A stretch of 64,000 nucleotides of DNA from Podocnemis expansa (Eukaryota; Chordata; Testudines; Podocnemididae), in contig ML681997.1 in the NCBI GenBank assembly GCA_007922195.1, positions 8,109,483 to 8,173,482 on the forward strand. The letters are read 5' to 3'. This document shows, one piece after another, positions 46,500-57,889 of the stretch. The translations under genes were made by a program, and so were the position numbers. Position 1 is the first letter of the stretch. Each line of letters opens with the position of its first letter. The notes under the pieces were generated by a model that saw only the letters and a program-made list of their open reading frames with translations, was not told the origin of the DNA and searched no databases.

Positions 46500-49140
46500 T
46501 AGATGAGGCCATTCACAACCATTGATTAAAAGGTGAGATTGTGTGAACAGGGACAATTACTTTTGTTAATGAGATAGCCATTCCAAAGCCCTATTCAAAC
46601 CCGGTGCGATTGCGTCAAGTTCGCGTATGAGTTCCAGCTCTGCAGTTTCACTCTGGAGACTGTTTTTGAACTTCTTTTGTTGAAATACAGCAACTTTCAA
46701 GCCTGCCTCAGAGTGTCCAGGGAGATTGAAGTGCTCTCCTACTGGTTTATGGATGTTGCCATTTTTTATATCTGTTTTGTGTATCCATTTATTGTTTTGC
46801 TGAAGGACAGTCTGGTTCACCTAAAGTACATGGCAGAGGGGCATTGCTGGCATATATCACATTAATAGATGTGCAGGTGACTGAGCTCCTCCAAAGGGTG
46901 TGGCTGATGTGTTTAGGACCAGTGATGGTGTCACTGGAGTCCGTGTGGGCAGAGCTGGCAATAGGGTTTGTTGAAGGGATGGGTTCCTGGATTAGTGTTC
47001 TTGTTGTAGGGTGTACAGTTGCTGTTGAGTCTTTGCTTCATGTTGGGGGGGCTGTCTGTAAGCAAGGACTGGCCTGCCTCCCAAGGCTTGAGAGAGTGAA
47101 GGATCATCTTCTAGGATATGTTGTAGATCCTTAATGATGTGCTGGAGAGATTTTAGCTGGGGGCTGCAGATGATGACCAGTGGTGTTCTGTTGTTTTCTT
47201 TGTTGGGTCTGTCCTGTAGTGGGTGACTTCTTAAGACCCATCTGGCTTTGTTGACCTGTTTCTTCACTTCCCCGGGGGGGGGGGGTCCTATAGTTTTAAG
47301 AATGTTCAATAGAGATCCTGTAGGTGTTTGTCTCTGTCTGAGAGATCAGAGCAAATGTGGCTGTATCTTAGGGGTTGGCTGTAGACAATGAATCTTGTAA
47401 TGTGCCCAGGGTGGAAGCTGGAGGAATGTATTACGTATTGCATTCAGCTGGTTTTTGGTATAGGGTGGTCTTAATGTGATCATCCCCTATTTGCACTGTA
47501 GTGTCCAGGAATTGGATTTCTTGTGTGGACTGGTTCAGGCTGAGATTGATGGTGGAGTGGACATTGTTGAAATCCCAGTGGAATTTTTCAAGAGACTCTT
47601 TCCTGTGAGTCCAGATGATGAAAGTGTCATCAATGCACTATAGGTGAAGGAGGTACTTGGGGATGACATTTGAGGAAATGATGCTCAAAGCTAGCCATAA
47701 AAATGTTAGCATACTATGGGGCCACACAGATACCCACAGCCATGCCACTGACTCCAAATTTAAAGTAGCTGTGAGCCAGGAAAAAGTCACAAAGTTTGGT
47801 TACCAGATGCTGTTTCATCATCAGGGAAACTGCCCTTGGTGCCTTGTTGTCCATCTTTGTATAGAATATTAATGTAGAGGGTTTCTACATCCCTAGGGAC
47901 TAGAATGGTGTTTTTGGAGAGATCGCCAATGGACTGTAGTTTTCTCAGGAAGTCAGTGGTATCATGAAGATAGCTAGGAGTGCTGGTGGCATTAGAGCCT
48001 GAGGAGAGAGTCCACATAGCTTAACAATCCTGCTGTGAGAGTGCAAGTGCCCTAGATGATGGGGTGTCTAGCATTCCCAGGTTTGTGGACCTTAGGTAGC
48101 AGATGGAATATGCCTGGTTGAGGCTCTTGGGGTGTGTTCATGTAGATTTGTTCCTGTGCTTCTTCAAGGAGATTCTTAAGCAGCTGTTATAGTTTGTTTT
48201 TGTATTCCTCAGTGAGATCAGAGGGTAGTGACTTGTATAATGTGGTGTTGAAGAGTTTTCCATTTGTAATCAGACCTATTTATGATGACTACAGCACCTC
48301 CTTTGTCAGCCTCTTTGATTATAACATCAAAGTTGTTTTTGATGCTGTGGATAGCATTGTGTTCTATACAGCTGAAGTTATGGGGCAAGTGATACTGCTT
48401 GACTACAATCTCAGCTTGTGCATGTTGGTGGAAGCACTCTATGTAAAAGTCCAGTCTGTTGTTTCAACCATCAGTAGTCGTCCATGAAGAATTCTTCTTC
48501 TTGTAATGTTGGTAGGAAGGCATCTGTGGGTTATTGTGTTGTTCAGTGGTGTGAGTATTCCTTGAGTTAGAGGCAACAAGAGTAGGCTTTCAGGTCACTG
48601 AAGAACTATATCATGTGCTTGGAGGTGGTGAGGCAAAAAGAGAGCCTCCGAGACAAGACAGACTCTTCTGCTGGGTTAAATGTATAGCTGGATAGATTTA
48701 CAATGTTGTTGGGTGAGTCAAGGGTATCACAGTTGTGGTTCCTAGTGGCATTTAGGAGCTTAGATAGTTTAATGTCCTTTTTCTTCTGTAGAGAAAGCAA
48801 CGTGTGTGTTGTAGATGGCTGGTCTTGCTTTTGTAAAGATCAGCCATGTGAAAGTTTGGCTTTCCATGAGAGTCTCCAAATATTAAGAACTCTTTCTTGA
48901 TCTTCTCCTGTTTTCTGTACAGGATTCTGATCAGGTGGTTCTGTAGTTATTTTTACATGTGACTCTCACTGTAGTCTAAATAGTATGTCGATCGTAATGG
49001 ATTTTTCACTTTCAGTCCATTCGGTATGATATCCATTTGTTTGCACTTGCAGAAGATGATGTCTCTCTGTATCCGAGTGACTTTTTTTATGAAGTTGGTA
49101 AATTTCCATTTCATACAGCTAAATTCAGTGCCTTGCATAG
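46500..49140 (-). pseudogene. Penelope-like element, copy 3, nearly complete but decayed
   Basis: In transcription order from 49140: N-terminal region with RIQRDIIFCKCKQMDIIPNG and LKVKNPLRSTYYLDY; then NPAEESVLSRRLSFC (48606-48800); an RT section with SYLHDTTDFLRKLQ and DVETLY (47787-48017); frames too broken to show the catalytic YIDD intact; a linker with GEVKKQVNKARW and DDPSLSQALGGRPVLAYRQP (46992-47309); and the C-terminal tail HKPVGEHFNLPGHSE with LNRALEW (46566-46820). Multiple frameshifts and stops remove function. It is the longest of three PLE copies and is bracketed by direct copies of a short repeat, a structure known for PLEs as pseudo-LTRs. Confidence 0.88.
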
Positions 49141-49203
49141 TGAAAGTCCTGTAGCACCTTAGAGACTTAACAAATTTCTTCAGGCATAACGTTCGTGGCC
49201 TGC
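49141..49203 (+). repeat. PLE-associated short repeat, upstream flank of PLE copy 3
   Basis: tgaaagtcctgtagcacctt, agagacttaacaaatttctt, caggcataacgttcgtggcc. Direct repeat of 46036-46095. Confidence 0.8.
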
Positions 49204-49314
49204 AACTCATTTTGCTAGATGCATGAATTATGGAGTTATACCAATTTAGACCAGTAGAGAATTTGGCATCTGGTATTCATTAGAGGCATTTGTATGGTGC
49301 CTTTCACTATAATT

Positions 49315-49575
49315 ATCATGTCTACACTGTGGTTAAAAACCAGCAGCTGGCCCATGCCAGATGACTCAGGTTAAAGCTAAGGAGCTATTCTATTGCGGTG
49401 TAGATGTCCTGGGGGCTGGGCTTTAAAGTGGCAGGGTCCCATATCTCAGCATACAGCAAACTGGAACAGCTATACCTCAGTTAAATATCCTGCAGCCTTA
49501 GGCCTTGGAGCCATAGTCAGCAGTCCCTGACCAACCACAGGTATCTAACGGCAGTGTAGATCAAGGCTGAATTAA
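49315..49575. repeat. Probable MITE
   Basis: Left end style catgtctacactgtggtta and right end cggcagtgtagatcaaggct; internal ggtgtagatgtcc. Boundaries unclear. Confidence 0.4.
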
Positions 49576-50480
49576 AACATGCTGAAACCCTAAGTTATGT
49601 CAAGATTCAGAGGTCCCAAAGCGGAAAAAAGTGTATTACATTATTACAGAAAGAGTGATGAAAAATATAAATGGTAGATTGTTATATTTGCATATATACA
49701 TAGGCAAAGCTGCAATGGAAAACCAAATAAAACATACATTTTGCAAAAAGTATTATTTGCATTGTCAATTTCAATTATTATAAATGTTCTTAGTGACCGC
49801 CAACATATTTTGAGGCCCCTCATAATGTGAGGCCCCAAACCATGGCTTACTTGGCTTGTGCCTAAATCTGGCACTGCTGTAGATATATCCATAGTGCCCA
49901 GGAGCACTGTATATTGCTTATGCTAAAGCAAACACAATTTCCATGGACATAGCTAATATCCTATAGCACCACCTTTCACTCCCCCACTTCCAGAGCTGCA
50001 ACTTTAAAAGGATATAAACAAGACTGACATTGATAGACTAGGTGACAGAAGAATCCAAGAGTCAATTATGGAGTAACTAGACCAATGGGTACATTTTACA
50101 AGGCTTTCTAAATGTGGACAGTATTGGACTTCAGAGACTTTCTAGTTGCAGCATATTCCAAGACCTTCTACCCTGACTGAGCAAGTACCAGCTCCCTCAA
50201 GCATTGCACTCATTGTTTCCAAAAAGTTCAAGTTGGATGGTGGGTCAGAAAGAGAGTTCTTTGAAAGATGAGGCCTATGACATTTAGATTTGATTCCACA
50301 ATGGCATCAAAATCCTAGTTTTAGGCTCCACAGCAATCCATAAAACTGACAGTGAACTCTGTAGGACCTAAACTCATTTGGTGCCTGTATTTTCAGGGTA
50401 AAAATTCCTTCAGCATCTACCTGCCTCTGGTCATTAGCACTGCTGCCTCACTCTAGCTGTCCAGATGCCTATCTTAGACC
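49576..50480. other. Unassigned sequence
   Basis: 49790-49885 contains a hAT-like right end (inverted CAGTGCCAGATTTAGGCAC). The rest is unassigned. Confidence 0.35.
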
Positions 50481-51265
50481 TAAGTTCCAGAGCCATCCAG
50501 AAAGGCAGGAAGGCAAGCAAATGAATGTTTATTTTGTGTGCCAGGCCCACCCCCACCGAGTGGCATACAGAGAGTGTCCGGTGCCTGGGGGCCTAGCGTA
50601 CATTTGCGATCCGCTTCACATACAGGGCAGGATGCATCCTGGCCCCAGCCCCCAGCAATCCTGGGAGGAGAGAGTCTGTATCTGTGGAGGGGTGGGAGGG
50701 GAGAGAGGGAACATGAGGCCAGGGCCTGCAAATGACCCCCAAGATTTACCTGGTGTGCAGCACCCACAGTCTATCTGCAGTAGCCCCTCAGTTGAGGCTG
50801 GCTAGACAGGGCAGCCTCACCCCCTCCCAGGCTGGGGAGAGAGGGGGTCCATATTGGCCCGTCACAACATGCACAGGGAAGCGCTGAGGGGTGCCCCTCT
50901 GTGCCCCCTGCATTCCACATACACACCCTCCCACCATGAAGACCTGGACCAGCACCCGACTCCCCAGCACATACTGGCCACCACTCCAGCCAGCTCAGAG
51001 AGCACAGCGTCATATCCGTCCCCACCGCCTTGACAGGGGTGCCAGGCCAGCCCTCCATGATGTGGGTAGGACACAGGAGGCTCTGCACTCTTCAGCGCCT
51101 CCTGCATCCCTCACCTCCTGCTGCTTGTAGAGGGCCAGCCCAGTGCCCCCCTGGTGCCTCCCTCCTCCCCACCTCCCTTTCAGTATGCCATTCCTCCCAG
51201 GTGTTCTCAGAGGCAGCCTACCAGGTCTCATTCAAAATCTGGTTACAAGAGGGCACACTGCTGTT
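50481..51265. other. GC-rich repeat-like stretch
   Basis: Overlapping open frames on both strands arise from composition. No conserved domain; no boundaries recognised. Confidence 0.35.
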
Positions 51266-51600
51266 GCCCCACTTGTAGCTCAGTGGTCAGAGTACTCCAC
51301 TGGGATGTGGAAGACGCTGGTTCCATTACCCTCTACAGGGCCCTGGGTCTCTGGGCTACAGAGTCCTTCTCTCTCTTTCCAGCCCAATGATTATTTAAGT
51401 ATTTTTTCCCAGTGGAACAATCAAGACACTCACACGACCTAGTAGGCCAAATGCCTGTCTTCCCTGAGTTTGTGAATTGCCCCGGGGTTCAAATGCATGA
51501 TTTGGGCATCAGAGTGGTCCCGAAACTGGGATTTAGGCACCTACCTGCTTTTGTGCATTCAGGCCAAAATACCAAACACACTAATTACAGATTAATAATT
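51266..51600 (+). repeat. tRNA-derived SINE
   Basis: An A-box-like tagctcagtggtcagagta (51276-51294) and a diverged B-box ggttccattacc (51319-51330) have tRNA-like spacing. The body continues with tttaggcacctacctgctt near the 3' end. Typical of a Pol III retroposon head; too diverged to be a functional tRNA. Confidence 0.65.
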
Positions 51601-51621
51601 AATACGAATCATTAATCAATT

Positions 51622-53612
51622 ATCATAGAATCATAGAATCATAGGGTTGGAAGGGACCCCACAAGGTCATCTAGTCCAACCCCCTGCCAAAAAAAGCAGG
51701 ACCACTCCCATTAGATCATCCCAGTCAGTGTTTTGTCCAGCTGGGACTTGAACACCTCCAGAGATGGAGATTCCACCACCTCCCTAGGCAACTTATTCCA
51801 CTGCTTCACCACTCGCCTAGTAAGGAAGTTTTTCCTAATATCCAGCCTGGACCGCCCCAGCTGTAACTTGAAGCCATTGCTTCTCGTTCTGCCCTCTGTT
51901 ACTACCGAGAACAGTCGAGCTCCCTCCTCCTTGGAGCAACCCTTCAAGTAGTTGAAGGTTGCTATCAAATCCCCCCTCAGTCTTCTCTTCTGCAGGCTAA
52001 ATAAGCCTAGTTCCTTCAGTCTTTCTTCATAGGGCTTGTGCTCCAGCCCATTGATCATTTTGGTTGCCCTCCTCTGGACTCTCTCTAATTTGTCCATGTC
52101 CTTTTTGTAGTGGGGAGCCCAAAACTGGACACAGTATTCCAGATGTGGCCTCACTAGTGCAGAATAGAGGGGAATGATCACATCCCTCGATCTGCTGGTA
52201 ACACTTCTTCTGATGCAGCCCAGTATGCCATTGGCCTTTTTGGCAGCAAGAGCACACTGCTGACTCATATCCAGCTTCCCATCCACCATGACTCCCAGGT
52301 CCTTTTCTCCAGTGCTGCTATTTAGCTGATCACTCCCCAGCCTGTAGCAGTACATGGGGTTTTTTCGTCCCAAGTGCAGGATTTTACACTTGTCCTTGTT
52401 GAACCTCATGAGATTCCTCTTGGCCCACTGCTCCAGTTTGTCTAGGTCTCCCTGAATCCTGTCTCTGCCCTCTAGGGTGTCTACCGTTCCCCCCAGTTTG
52501 GTATCATCTGCAAACTTACTAAGTGTGCAATCTATCCCATCATCCAGATCCTTAATGAAAACATTGAACAGAACTGGCCACAGGACCGACCCCTGGGGCA
52601 CACCACTTGTTACTGCCTGCCAACTTGACATGGAGCCATTGATTCCTACACGCTGAAACCGTTGTTCTAGCCAGTTTTCTATCCACCTTACAGTCCATGC
52701 ATCTAACCCATACTTCCTTAATTTGCCAATGAGAATGCTGTGGGAAACCGTATCAAAAGCCTTGCTAAAGTCAAGGTATATGACATCAACGGCTCTTCCC
52801 GCATCCACAAATCCAGTCATCTCATCATAGAAGGCGATGAGGTTGGTCAGGCATGATTTACCCTTGGTAAATCCATGCTGACTGTTCCTGATTACTCTAC
52901 GTTCCTCCAAGTGTTTCAGGATGGATTCTTTGAGAAGCTGCTCCATGATTTTTCCAGGGATTGAGGTGAGGCTGACAGGTCTGTAATTCCCTGGATCGTC
53001 CTTTTTGCCTTTCTTGAAGATAGGTACTATATTTGCTTTTTTCCAGTCCTCTGGCACCTCCCCCGTTCGCCACGAGTTTTCAAAGATAATGGCCAACGGT
53101 ACTGCTATCTCATCAGCCAGCTCCCTCAGCACCCTCGGATGCAGTTCATCCGGCCCCATGGACTTGTGCACATCTAGTTTCTTTAAGCAGTCCCTAACCT
53201 GACCTACTGTCACCAAGGGCCTCTCTTCTTCTCCCCAGTCCCCCGTACCTAGTGTAGTGGGCTGGGAGCTGACCTTGCTTGTGAAAACTGAAGTAAAAAA
53301 AGCATTGAGCACTTCAGCTTTTTCCTCATCCTCTGTCACGAGGATGCCTGCCCCATTCAGTAAGGGACCTACACCATCCCTGATCCTCTTCTTGTTATTG
53401 ATATACTTGTAGAACCCCTTCCTGTTATCCTTCACATCCCTTGCTAGTCGCAACTCCATTTGTCCTTTGGCCTTTCTGATTTTATCCCTGCAGTCCCGAG
53501 CAATGTCTTTATATGCCTCCTTAGTCATCTGTCCTAGCTTCCACTTCCTGTAAGCGTCCTTTTTATGCTTCAGCTCATTATTTCCATTTACAAAGTTGAC
53601 AAAAACACTCAC
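51622..53612 (-). mobile_element. CR1 LINE, 5'-truncated, with canonical 3' end
   Basis: The 3' end, at the left on the plus strand, carries the CR1 signature: three units of atcatagaatcatag followed by ggttggaagggacc and the conserved untranslated segment to 51710. The 5' end stops near 53612 after about 600 ORF2 codons, so the endonuclease domain is missing, the usual result of incomplete target-primed reverse transcription. It lies just beyond the likely polyadenylation site of the host gene at 54.2 kb and in the same orientation. Confidence 0.96.
51711..53612 (-). CDS. CR1 ORF2 C-terminal part: reverse transcriptase, uninterrupted
   Basis: A 633-codon frame without stops encodes the RT and C-terminal region of the CR1 ORF2 protein. 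Visible landmarks: the pre-palm region with [20 protein letters not shown] (193-212), [14 protein letters not shown] (245-258), the first catalytic Asp in [11 protein letters not shown] (277-287), SGVPQGSVL (336-344), catalytic FADDTKLGG (367-375), and the C-terminal [20 protein letters not shown] region ending TLTGMI. The upstream AP endonuclease is absent because the copy is truncated, and the first methionine is incidental: residues 1 to about 10 may include flanking sequence. The open frame indicates a young insertion. It cannot mobilise itself without the endonuclease and a promoter. Confidence 0.95.
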   Translation of the reverse strand: MSVFVNFVNGNNELKHKKDAYRKWKLGQMTKEAYKDIARDCRDKIRKAKGQMELRLARDVKDNRKGFYKYINNKKRIRDGVGPLLNGAGILVTEDEEKAEVLNAFFTSVFTSKVSSQPTTLGTGDWGEEERPLVTVGQVRDCLKKLDVHKSMGPDELHPRVLRELADEIAVPLAIIFENSWRTGEVPEDWKKANIVPIFKKGKKDDPGNYRPVSLTSIPGKIMEQLLKESILKHLEERRVIRNSQHGFTKGKSCLTNLIAFYDEMTGFVDAGRAVDVIYLDFSKAFDTVSHSILIGKLRKYGLDAWTVRWIENWLEQRFQRVGINGSMSSWQAVTSGVPQGSVLWPVLFNVFIKDLDDGIDCTLSKFADDTKLGGTVDTLEGRDRIQGDLDKLEQWAKRNLMRFNKDKCKILHLGRKNPMYCYRLGSDQLNSSTGEKDLGVMVDGKLDMSQQCALAAKKANGILGCIRRSVTSRSRDVIIPLYSALVRPHLEYCVQFWAPHYKKDMDKLERVQRRATKMINGLEHKPYEERLKELGLFSLQKRRLRGDLIATFNYLKGCSKEEGARLFSVVTEGRTRSNGFKLQLGRSRLDIRKNFLTRRVVKQWNKLPREVVESPSLEVFKSQLDKTLTGMI

Positions 53613-53625
53613 TTAGAAAACCACA

Positions 53626-54237
53626 CATGATAACTGACAAACACGTTTATTTTACAAATATATATGCTTTTACTTTAAATGAAACAATCGGACAATTTCT
53701 GAATGCTGTATTTAACCCAATACATAAATTCAAACACCGTTGCATTAAAATGTTTTTTTTTTTAACAATAAATGAGCTAACTAAACACTATACAAAACAC
53801 CATTTATATCAGTGACAACAAATATTCTGTTGCTACAACAGACACCAACACAAGCCATCATTTTTTATATCACAGATTTTATGTATTCAACCTGGAGGTT
53901 TAATACTCAGTGAAAGGTAGTGAATTAACTGAATATGCTATTGCCTGTTGACATTTTTGCTGTTTATGTTAACATGTGCAATTTAAAGGAGAGAGTATCA
54001 AACGATTTCATGCAAACAATCTACTAAATCATTAAAAGTGATAAAATAAAAAATGAAAACATCTTAGAGCATATATGATTAGTGGAGAATATTTAGATGC
54101 TCTTGATGCAAGTAAGTAATGTCATCTTACATTAACTGACATAGAGAAGTGAAATGCTTTGCATTTTTCTTAAGTTGCTGAAAACACAGGTCAAGGCTAA
54201 GCGGCAAAAGTATTCAAAAGGAAGTCAAGAAATGAAT
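53626..54237 (-). other. Probable 3' untranslated region of the minus-strand host gene
   Basis: A/T-rich sequence after the stop codon at 54238-54240. On the minus strand an AATAAA (53646-53651) would direct cleavage near 53626, just before the CR1 5' end. No other signal of this quality is closer to the CR1. Inferred, not proven. Confidence 0.5.
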
Positions 54238-54440
54238 TCAAAAGAATGTAAATGGCTTTTTATTTTGTGATGAAGAGTGAAAACCTTTCAGAGAGGAAGA
54301 ATGCGATGATCTCTGATCCTGTCCAAATGCAAATGGAAAGCTGAAGTCATCTTTTCCATTTCCATATGTATGAGAAGACAACTCTGACGGAAAGGAAAAT
54401 GTAAATGCATCCTCACTTTCTGATTTCCCAAATAAGCTTC
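54238..54440 (-). CDS. Terminal coding exon of a Ser/Phe-rich protein (possibly SIX6OS1/C14orf39-like)
   Basis: Acceptor ccttgtag at 54448-54441, then an open frame of 66 residues to TGA at 54240-54238. It starts SLFGKSESEDAFTFSFPSE and ends SSSQNKKPFTFF. It enters with two bases, matching the one base left by the exon at 58810-58867. Composition is low-complexity, Ser/Phe/Gly-rich with repeated FTF/FSF pairs, as in disordered protein tails. My best guess is the C-terminus of the synaptonemal-complex protein SIX6OS1, from memory only; no database comparison was possible. No stop or frameshift, so it is probably functional. Confidence 0.72.
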
Positions 54441-54658
54441 CTACAAGGAATACATATTTTGAATTAATGTTTTAAATTAGATGAAATGTTATTTTAAAAC
54501 TATTGCAATCAATCATCTGTATTTCTGAAATATTACAGCACATTTTAACATCCACTGAATATCAATACAATGGTATGTTTATTCACACACTAGAAATGAA
54601 GCTCCCATTACTGAGACGTAGTATTCAGTGAAAGCTAGTTGTATCTATTTGCTTACAG

Positions 54659-54794
54659 CCTTTCATGGTATTCTATAAAGCCAATCCTGATGGCTCACAG
54701 AATGCAATATTTTGAGACCCAAGAAGTAGAGAGGTGGTTTGTAAAAGAATTTCTTCTCTTACAAAATGAAATGCTTCATGAACAACTACTACAG
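54659..54794 (+). CDS. Candidate exon B, plus strand, antisense to the host-gene intron
   Basis: Acceptor tatttgcttacag (ending 54658) and donor CTACTACAG|gtaaaa enclose 136 bp, open for 45 codons with a protein-like reading that includes MQYFETQEVERWFVKEF and LLLQNEMLHEQLLQ. It begins with one base, completing the two left by candidate exon A, and ends in phase 0, matching candidate exon C. The frame continues open for 13 codons past the donor. I recognise no family. It could be a real exon of an unannotated gene or a chance open segment. Confidence 0.42.
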
Positions 54795-55715
54795 GTAAAA
54801 GAACTATTTAAATTACCTGAGTTTTGTATTTCATAACATGGAATTATTACACACTTTCCCCTACCAAAACAAAATCTTAAAAGGGAGTTAAATCCCACAG
54901 AAATTTGATAAAGATGAGTCTTGCATCCCACAAATGTATATAGTTATACATACATGCTTTACTATACTTAGAATAAACAGACAATGACTGGCTTTTGAAC
55001 CCCCTAGTGCTCCAAAAGAGAGGAGATGATAATTCCCAATAACAGGTTAGAGACACAGAGGGTAAAAAATCCTGGCTCAAAGCTCCCATTGACTTTCGTG
55101 AGAACAGGCTCTCAACAAGAGGATATAAATCAGAATAGCTCCCTTGATTTCAGTGCAGCAATGATGAATTACAGTAGTGGAGGGCCTGACCCAAGGAGTC
55201 TGATTTTCCTCTCACTCACATCAAGTTTATATTGATTTAGACAGAAGGAAGAGAGAGGAGAGCCAGGTCCAAGAATTTAACTAACTGAACGGAAACATCT
55301 TTTGCATTTTAGAGAAAGATGCCCAAACATACACAATTTCTTCTTATACTGATGGTCCAAAAGGTTCCTAACAGACCCAAGGTACAGTTACAGTGCACTG
55401 GAAGCCTTGTCTTAAACCTAGGCATTTAGCTCTGCTATAGCTATTTTATGATTAAGAGGACAGAAATGAGATTTTTTTTTTTTAAACCGGTGACAAAGCT
55501 CTCAGAATTGCTCCTTTCTCTTTGGTATTGTGTCTCATCGTTTGTTTCAAGTAAACCTAATGCCAGGCCTCCACCACGCTCTCCAACTTCTCCCTCTCCT
55601 CACAATTTCTTGCCTCCTCTTTCAAGTAAGTGTTTTCCAGCCTTTGTGGCTCTCTGACGTAACATTCAGGGACATATTCTGTGCTGTCCCAAATACACAT
55701 ATATACAAAAGGTCA

Positions 55716-55965
55716 AGAAATGGAGGTTACTCACCTTCATGCAGTAGCCGAAGTTCTTTGAGATGCGCGCTCCTGACATGCTCCACTCTGGGTGCGTGCG
55801 TGGCACCACACTCTAGATCGGAGATTTCACAGGAGTGGCTCAGATAGTGGAGAGAGGAGGCAATCGTGGCGTCCAGCACTCCCTCCCGCCGCTGGTGACA
55901 TCAGCAGCTCGCTCTCTCCACTGTGCTCTCCCCAGTTCCTTTCTACTACGAAGACAGCCTGTAGA
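55716..55965. repeat. DIRS inverted terminal repeat, 3' side
   Basis: Outer part (55716-55790) then ccactctgggtgcgtgcg, tctagatcggagatttcac, ggagagaggaggcaat and gagctcgctctctccactg-like blocks whose reverse complements appear in the same order at 58433-58640. Confidence 0.9.
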
Positions 55966-56007
55966 AACAAAAGGAGTATTTCAAAGTAGAGGGGAGGAGG
56001 GCAGGTA

Positions 56008-56112
56008 ATGGAGCATGTCGGGAGCACGCATCTTGAAGAACTTCGGCTACTACACGAAGGTGAGTAACCTCCATTTCTTTGATGAGCAGTGCTCCCGACT
56101 GCTCCACTCTGG
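56008..56112. repeat. DIRS internal complementary region
   Basis: 56012-56083 is the reverse complement of the left terminus (55716-55797): gaagaacttcggctac, gaaggtgagtaacctccat. 56084-56112 is the reverse complement of the right terminus (58634-58665): agcagtgctcccgactgctc. The junction thus shows the two element ends fused, the expected template for closing a circular DNA in the DIRS cycle. Confidence 0.88.
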
Positions 56113-56171
56113 GTAACTGTCTAGCAGTTATCATGACCGGAGGTGGGTACTTCAGGTTGCCATGTTCAGAC

Positions 56172-57041
56172 TCAGTTTAGTACTGCTTGCCCGAGTGCTG
56201 TATCCATGGAGGAAAGTTGTTCCAGAGCATAATGCTTAGCAAAGGTGTCGGTAGAGGACCAGTTTGCCGCCTGGCAGATAATGTGGATTGGAACCTTCGT
56301 TAGAAAGGCAATGGATGATGCCATAGATCTGGTAGAGTGCGAGCGGATCGAAACAGGTGGAGTTGATTGTGAGATGTCATAGGCAGCCCTAATAGAGGAT
56401 GAGATCCAGATGGATAACCTCCGCTTTGAGATGGGTTGACCCTGACAGCATTCAGCAGTGGCAACAAATAAGTGTGGGGTCTTTCTAAAAGGTTTTGTGC
56501 ATTCGAGGTAATAGGAGAGTGCCCGCCTGACATCAAGGGCGTGAAGTGCCCTTTGCTGTGGTGTTGCATGCGGCTTGGGATAAAAGACCAGTAGGTTGAT
56601 GGTTTGGTTGAGATGGAATGATGATGAGATCTTGGGGATGAATTTCAGGTGGGGATGCAAGGAGACCTTGTCCTTGTAAAAGATAGTGTGCGGAGGATGT
56701 GCCATAAGAGTGGCTCTCTCTCTCACCCATCGAGCCAAGGTAATTGCCACTAGGAAGGCCACCTTCATGGACAGATGTAATAAAGTAGCTGTGGCTAACA
56801 GCTCAAAGGGAGGCCCCATTAATGTTTTAAGTACCCTTGTGAGGTCCCACAGAATAGCAGGTGGCCGAATCTGTGGGTAAAGGTTCTGTAAGCTGAGCAT
56901 GAAAAGTCTGAAGGTACGGTGAGCAAAGAGTGAGTTGCCGTCTATTGGTTCGTGGAAGGCAGAGATAGCAGCAAGATGTACTCTAACTGTATTAACTGAG
57001 ACATTTGTTTCTTTCAGATCTACGAGATACTCTAAGACCAA
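56172..57041 (-). CDS. DIRS tyrosine recombinase
   Basis: A 289-codon frame matching the DIRS-type tyrosine recombinase, which cuts and rejoins DNA through a tyrosine-phosphate link to integrate the circular copy. N-terminal SAM-like helices occupy residues 1-50 (VSVNTVRVHLAAISAFH); the catalytic domain follows. Box I reads ITLARWVRERATL (100-112), where the family has ARRVSEL: the catalytic Arg position is Trp105. Box II HSTR (235-238), W261 and the nucleophile region FAKHY with Y271 are retained. Length is slightly short at the N-terminus. The open frame suggests recent insertion, but loss of the box I Arg should abolish activity. Confidence 0.9.
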   Translation of the reverse strand: MVLEYLVDLKETNVSVNTVRVHLAAISAFHEPIDGNSLFAHRTFRLFMLSLQNLYPQIRPPAILWDLTRVLKTLMGPPFELLATATLLHLSMKVAFLVAITLARWVRERATLMAHPPHTIFYKDKVSLHPHLKFIPKISSSFHLNQTINLLVFYPKPHATPQQRALHALDVRRALSYYLECTKPFRKTPHLFVATAECCQGQPISKRRLSIWISSSIRAAYDISQSTPPVSIRSHSTRSMASSIAFLTKVPIHIICQAANWSSTDTFAKHYALEQLSSMDTALGQAVLN

Positions 57042-57197
57042 CGGAAGAGGAGCTGTGTCTGGGGTGATGGATCGTCATGCGCACCAGGAGGAAAAATGAT
57101 TTCACTTCTGGAGGTAAGTATTCCGTGTGGCAGGTTTTCTATTATTCAATAGTATGCATCTGACTCTATGGGAGCAGCAATTTTCTAGATTAGTGAA

Positions 57198-57825
57198 TCA
57201 TCGAGGTTCCATGCCACTAGGTGGAGTCTGTCCAGCTAAGTATGAAGGTGGGCTCTGCGGTGCTGTGAGAGGAGATCGGGAATGAGAGGAAAGGTGATGG
57301 GATGCGCTACAGACAATATGTGGAGAAGAGTGTACCACGGCTGGCGTGGGCATGCGGGTGCTATTAAGATTACGTGTGCGCTGTGCTGCTGGATTTTGTG
57401 GAAAATCCTTGGGATCAATGGTATTGGGGGAAAGGCGTAGCAGAGTTTGTTGCCCCAATGGCAATGGAAGGTGTCACTGGATGAGCCACGACCCTTTCCT
57501 GCTCAGGAGCAAAAGCTGGGGCACTTCTTGTTCTCCTTGGTGGCGAAGAGATCGATATCGGGGAGGCCCCATTGTTGAAAGACTGCTTGTAAGATGTCAG
57601 AGCGTATTTTCCATTCATGATGGATGGGAAAGGAGTGACTCAGGGAGTCCGTTAGGGTGTTGTCCTTGCCGGAGAGGTATTCCGCAAGGAGGTATATTGC
57701 ATGGTGTATGCATAAGTCCCATAATTTCATCGCCTCTAGGCAGAGGGCTTAGGATCTGGTTCCCCCCTGACGATTTATGTGGAACATGCAAGTCCTGTTG
57801 TCAGGCTTTCGTTGACGGTGTGTGA
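57198..57825 (-). pseudogene. DIRS RNase H-side remnant
   Basis: The frame at 57730-57503 reads AEYLSGKDNTLTDSLSHSF, then LPDIDLFATKENKKCPSFCS, the C-terminal RNase H/connection motif series of DIRS pol. Downstream text in shifting frames (IPLIPRIFHKIQ, VILIAPACPRQPWYTLLHIL) continues the same protein toward the recombinase. The upstream reverse transcriptase palm with its catalytic Asp pair is absent. Stops and frameshifts make it a pseudogene. Confidence 0.85.
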
Positions 57826-57889
57826 ATACAAGCCCTGATGAAGTGTATTTCCTGCACTGGTTTCAGGCATGATTTGGTGAAATTTATAG

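Noticed and set aside
46075..46512. Overlapping 131- and 145-codon frames
   Set aside because: GC-rich repeat beside the PLE flank; opposite-strand shadows.
51276..51348. Possible tRNA gene
   Set aside because: A-box-like and B-box-like motifs are present, but the B-box is diverged and no cloverleaf can be closed; it reads as the head of a SINE.
50480..51442. Cluster of Pro/Gly-rich frames on both strands
   Set aside because: GC-rich repeat-like DNA; no conserved motif and a SINE begins inside the cluster.
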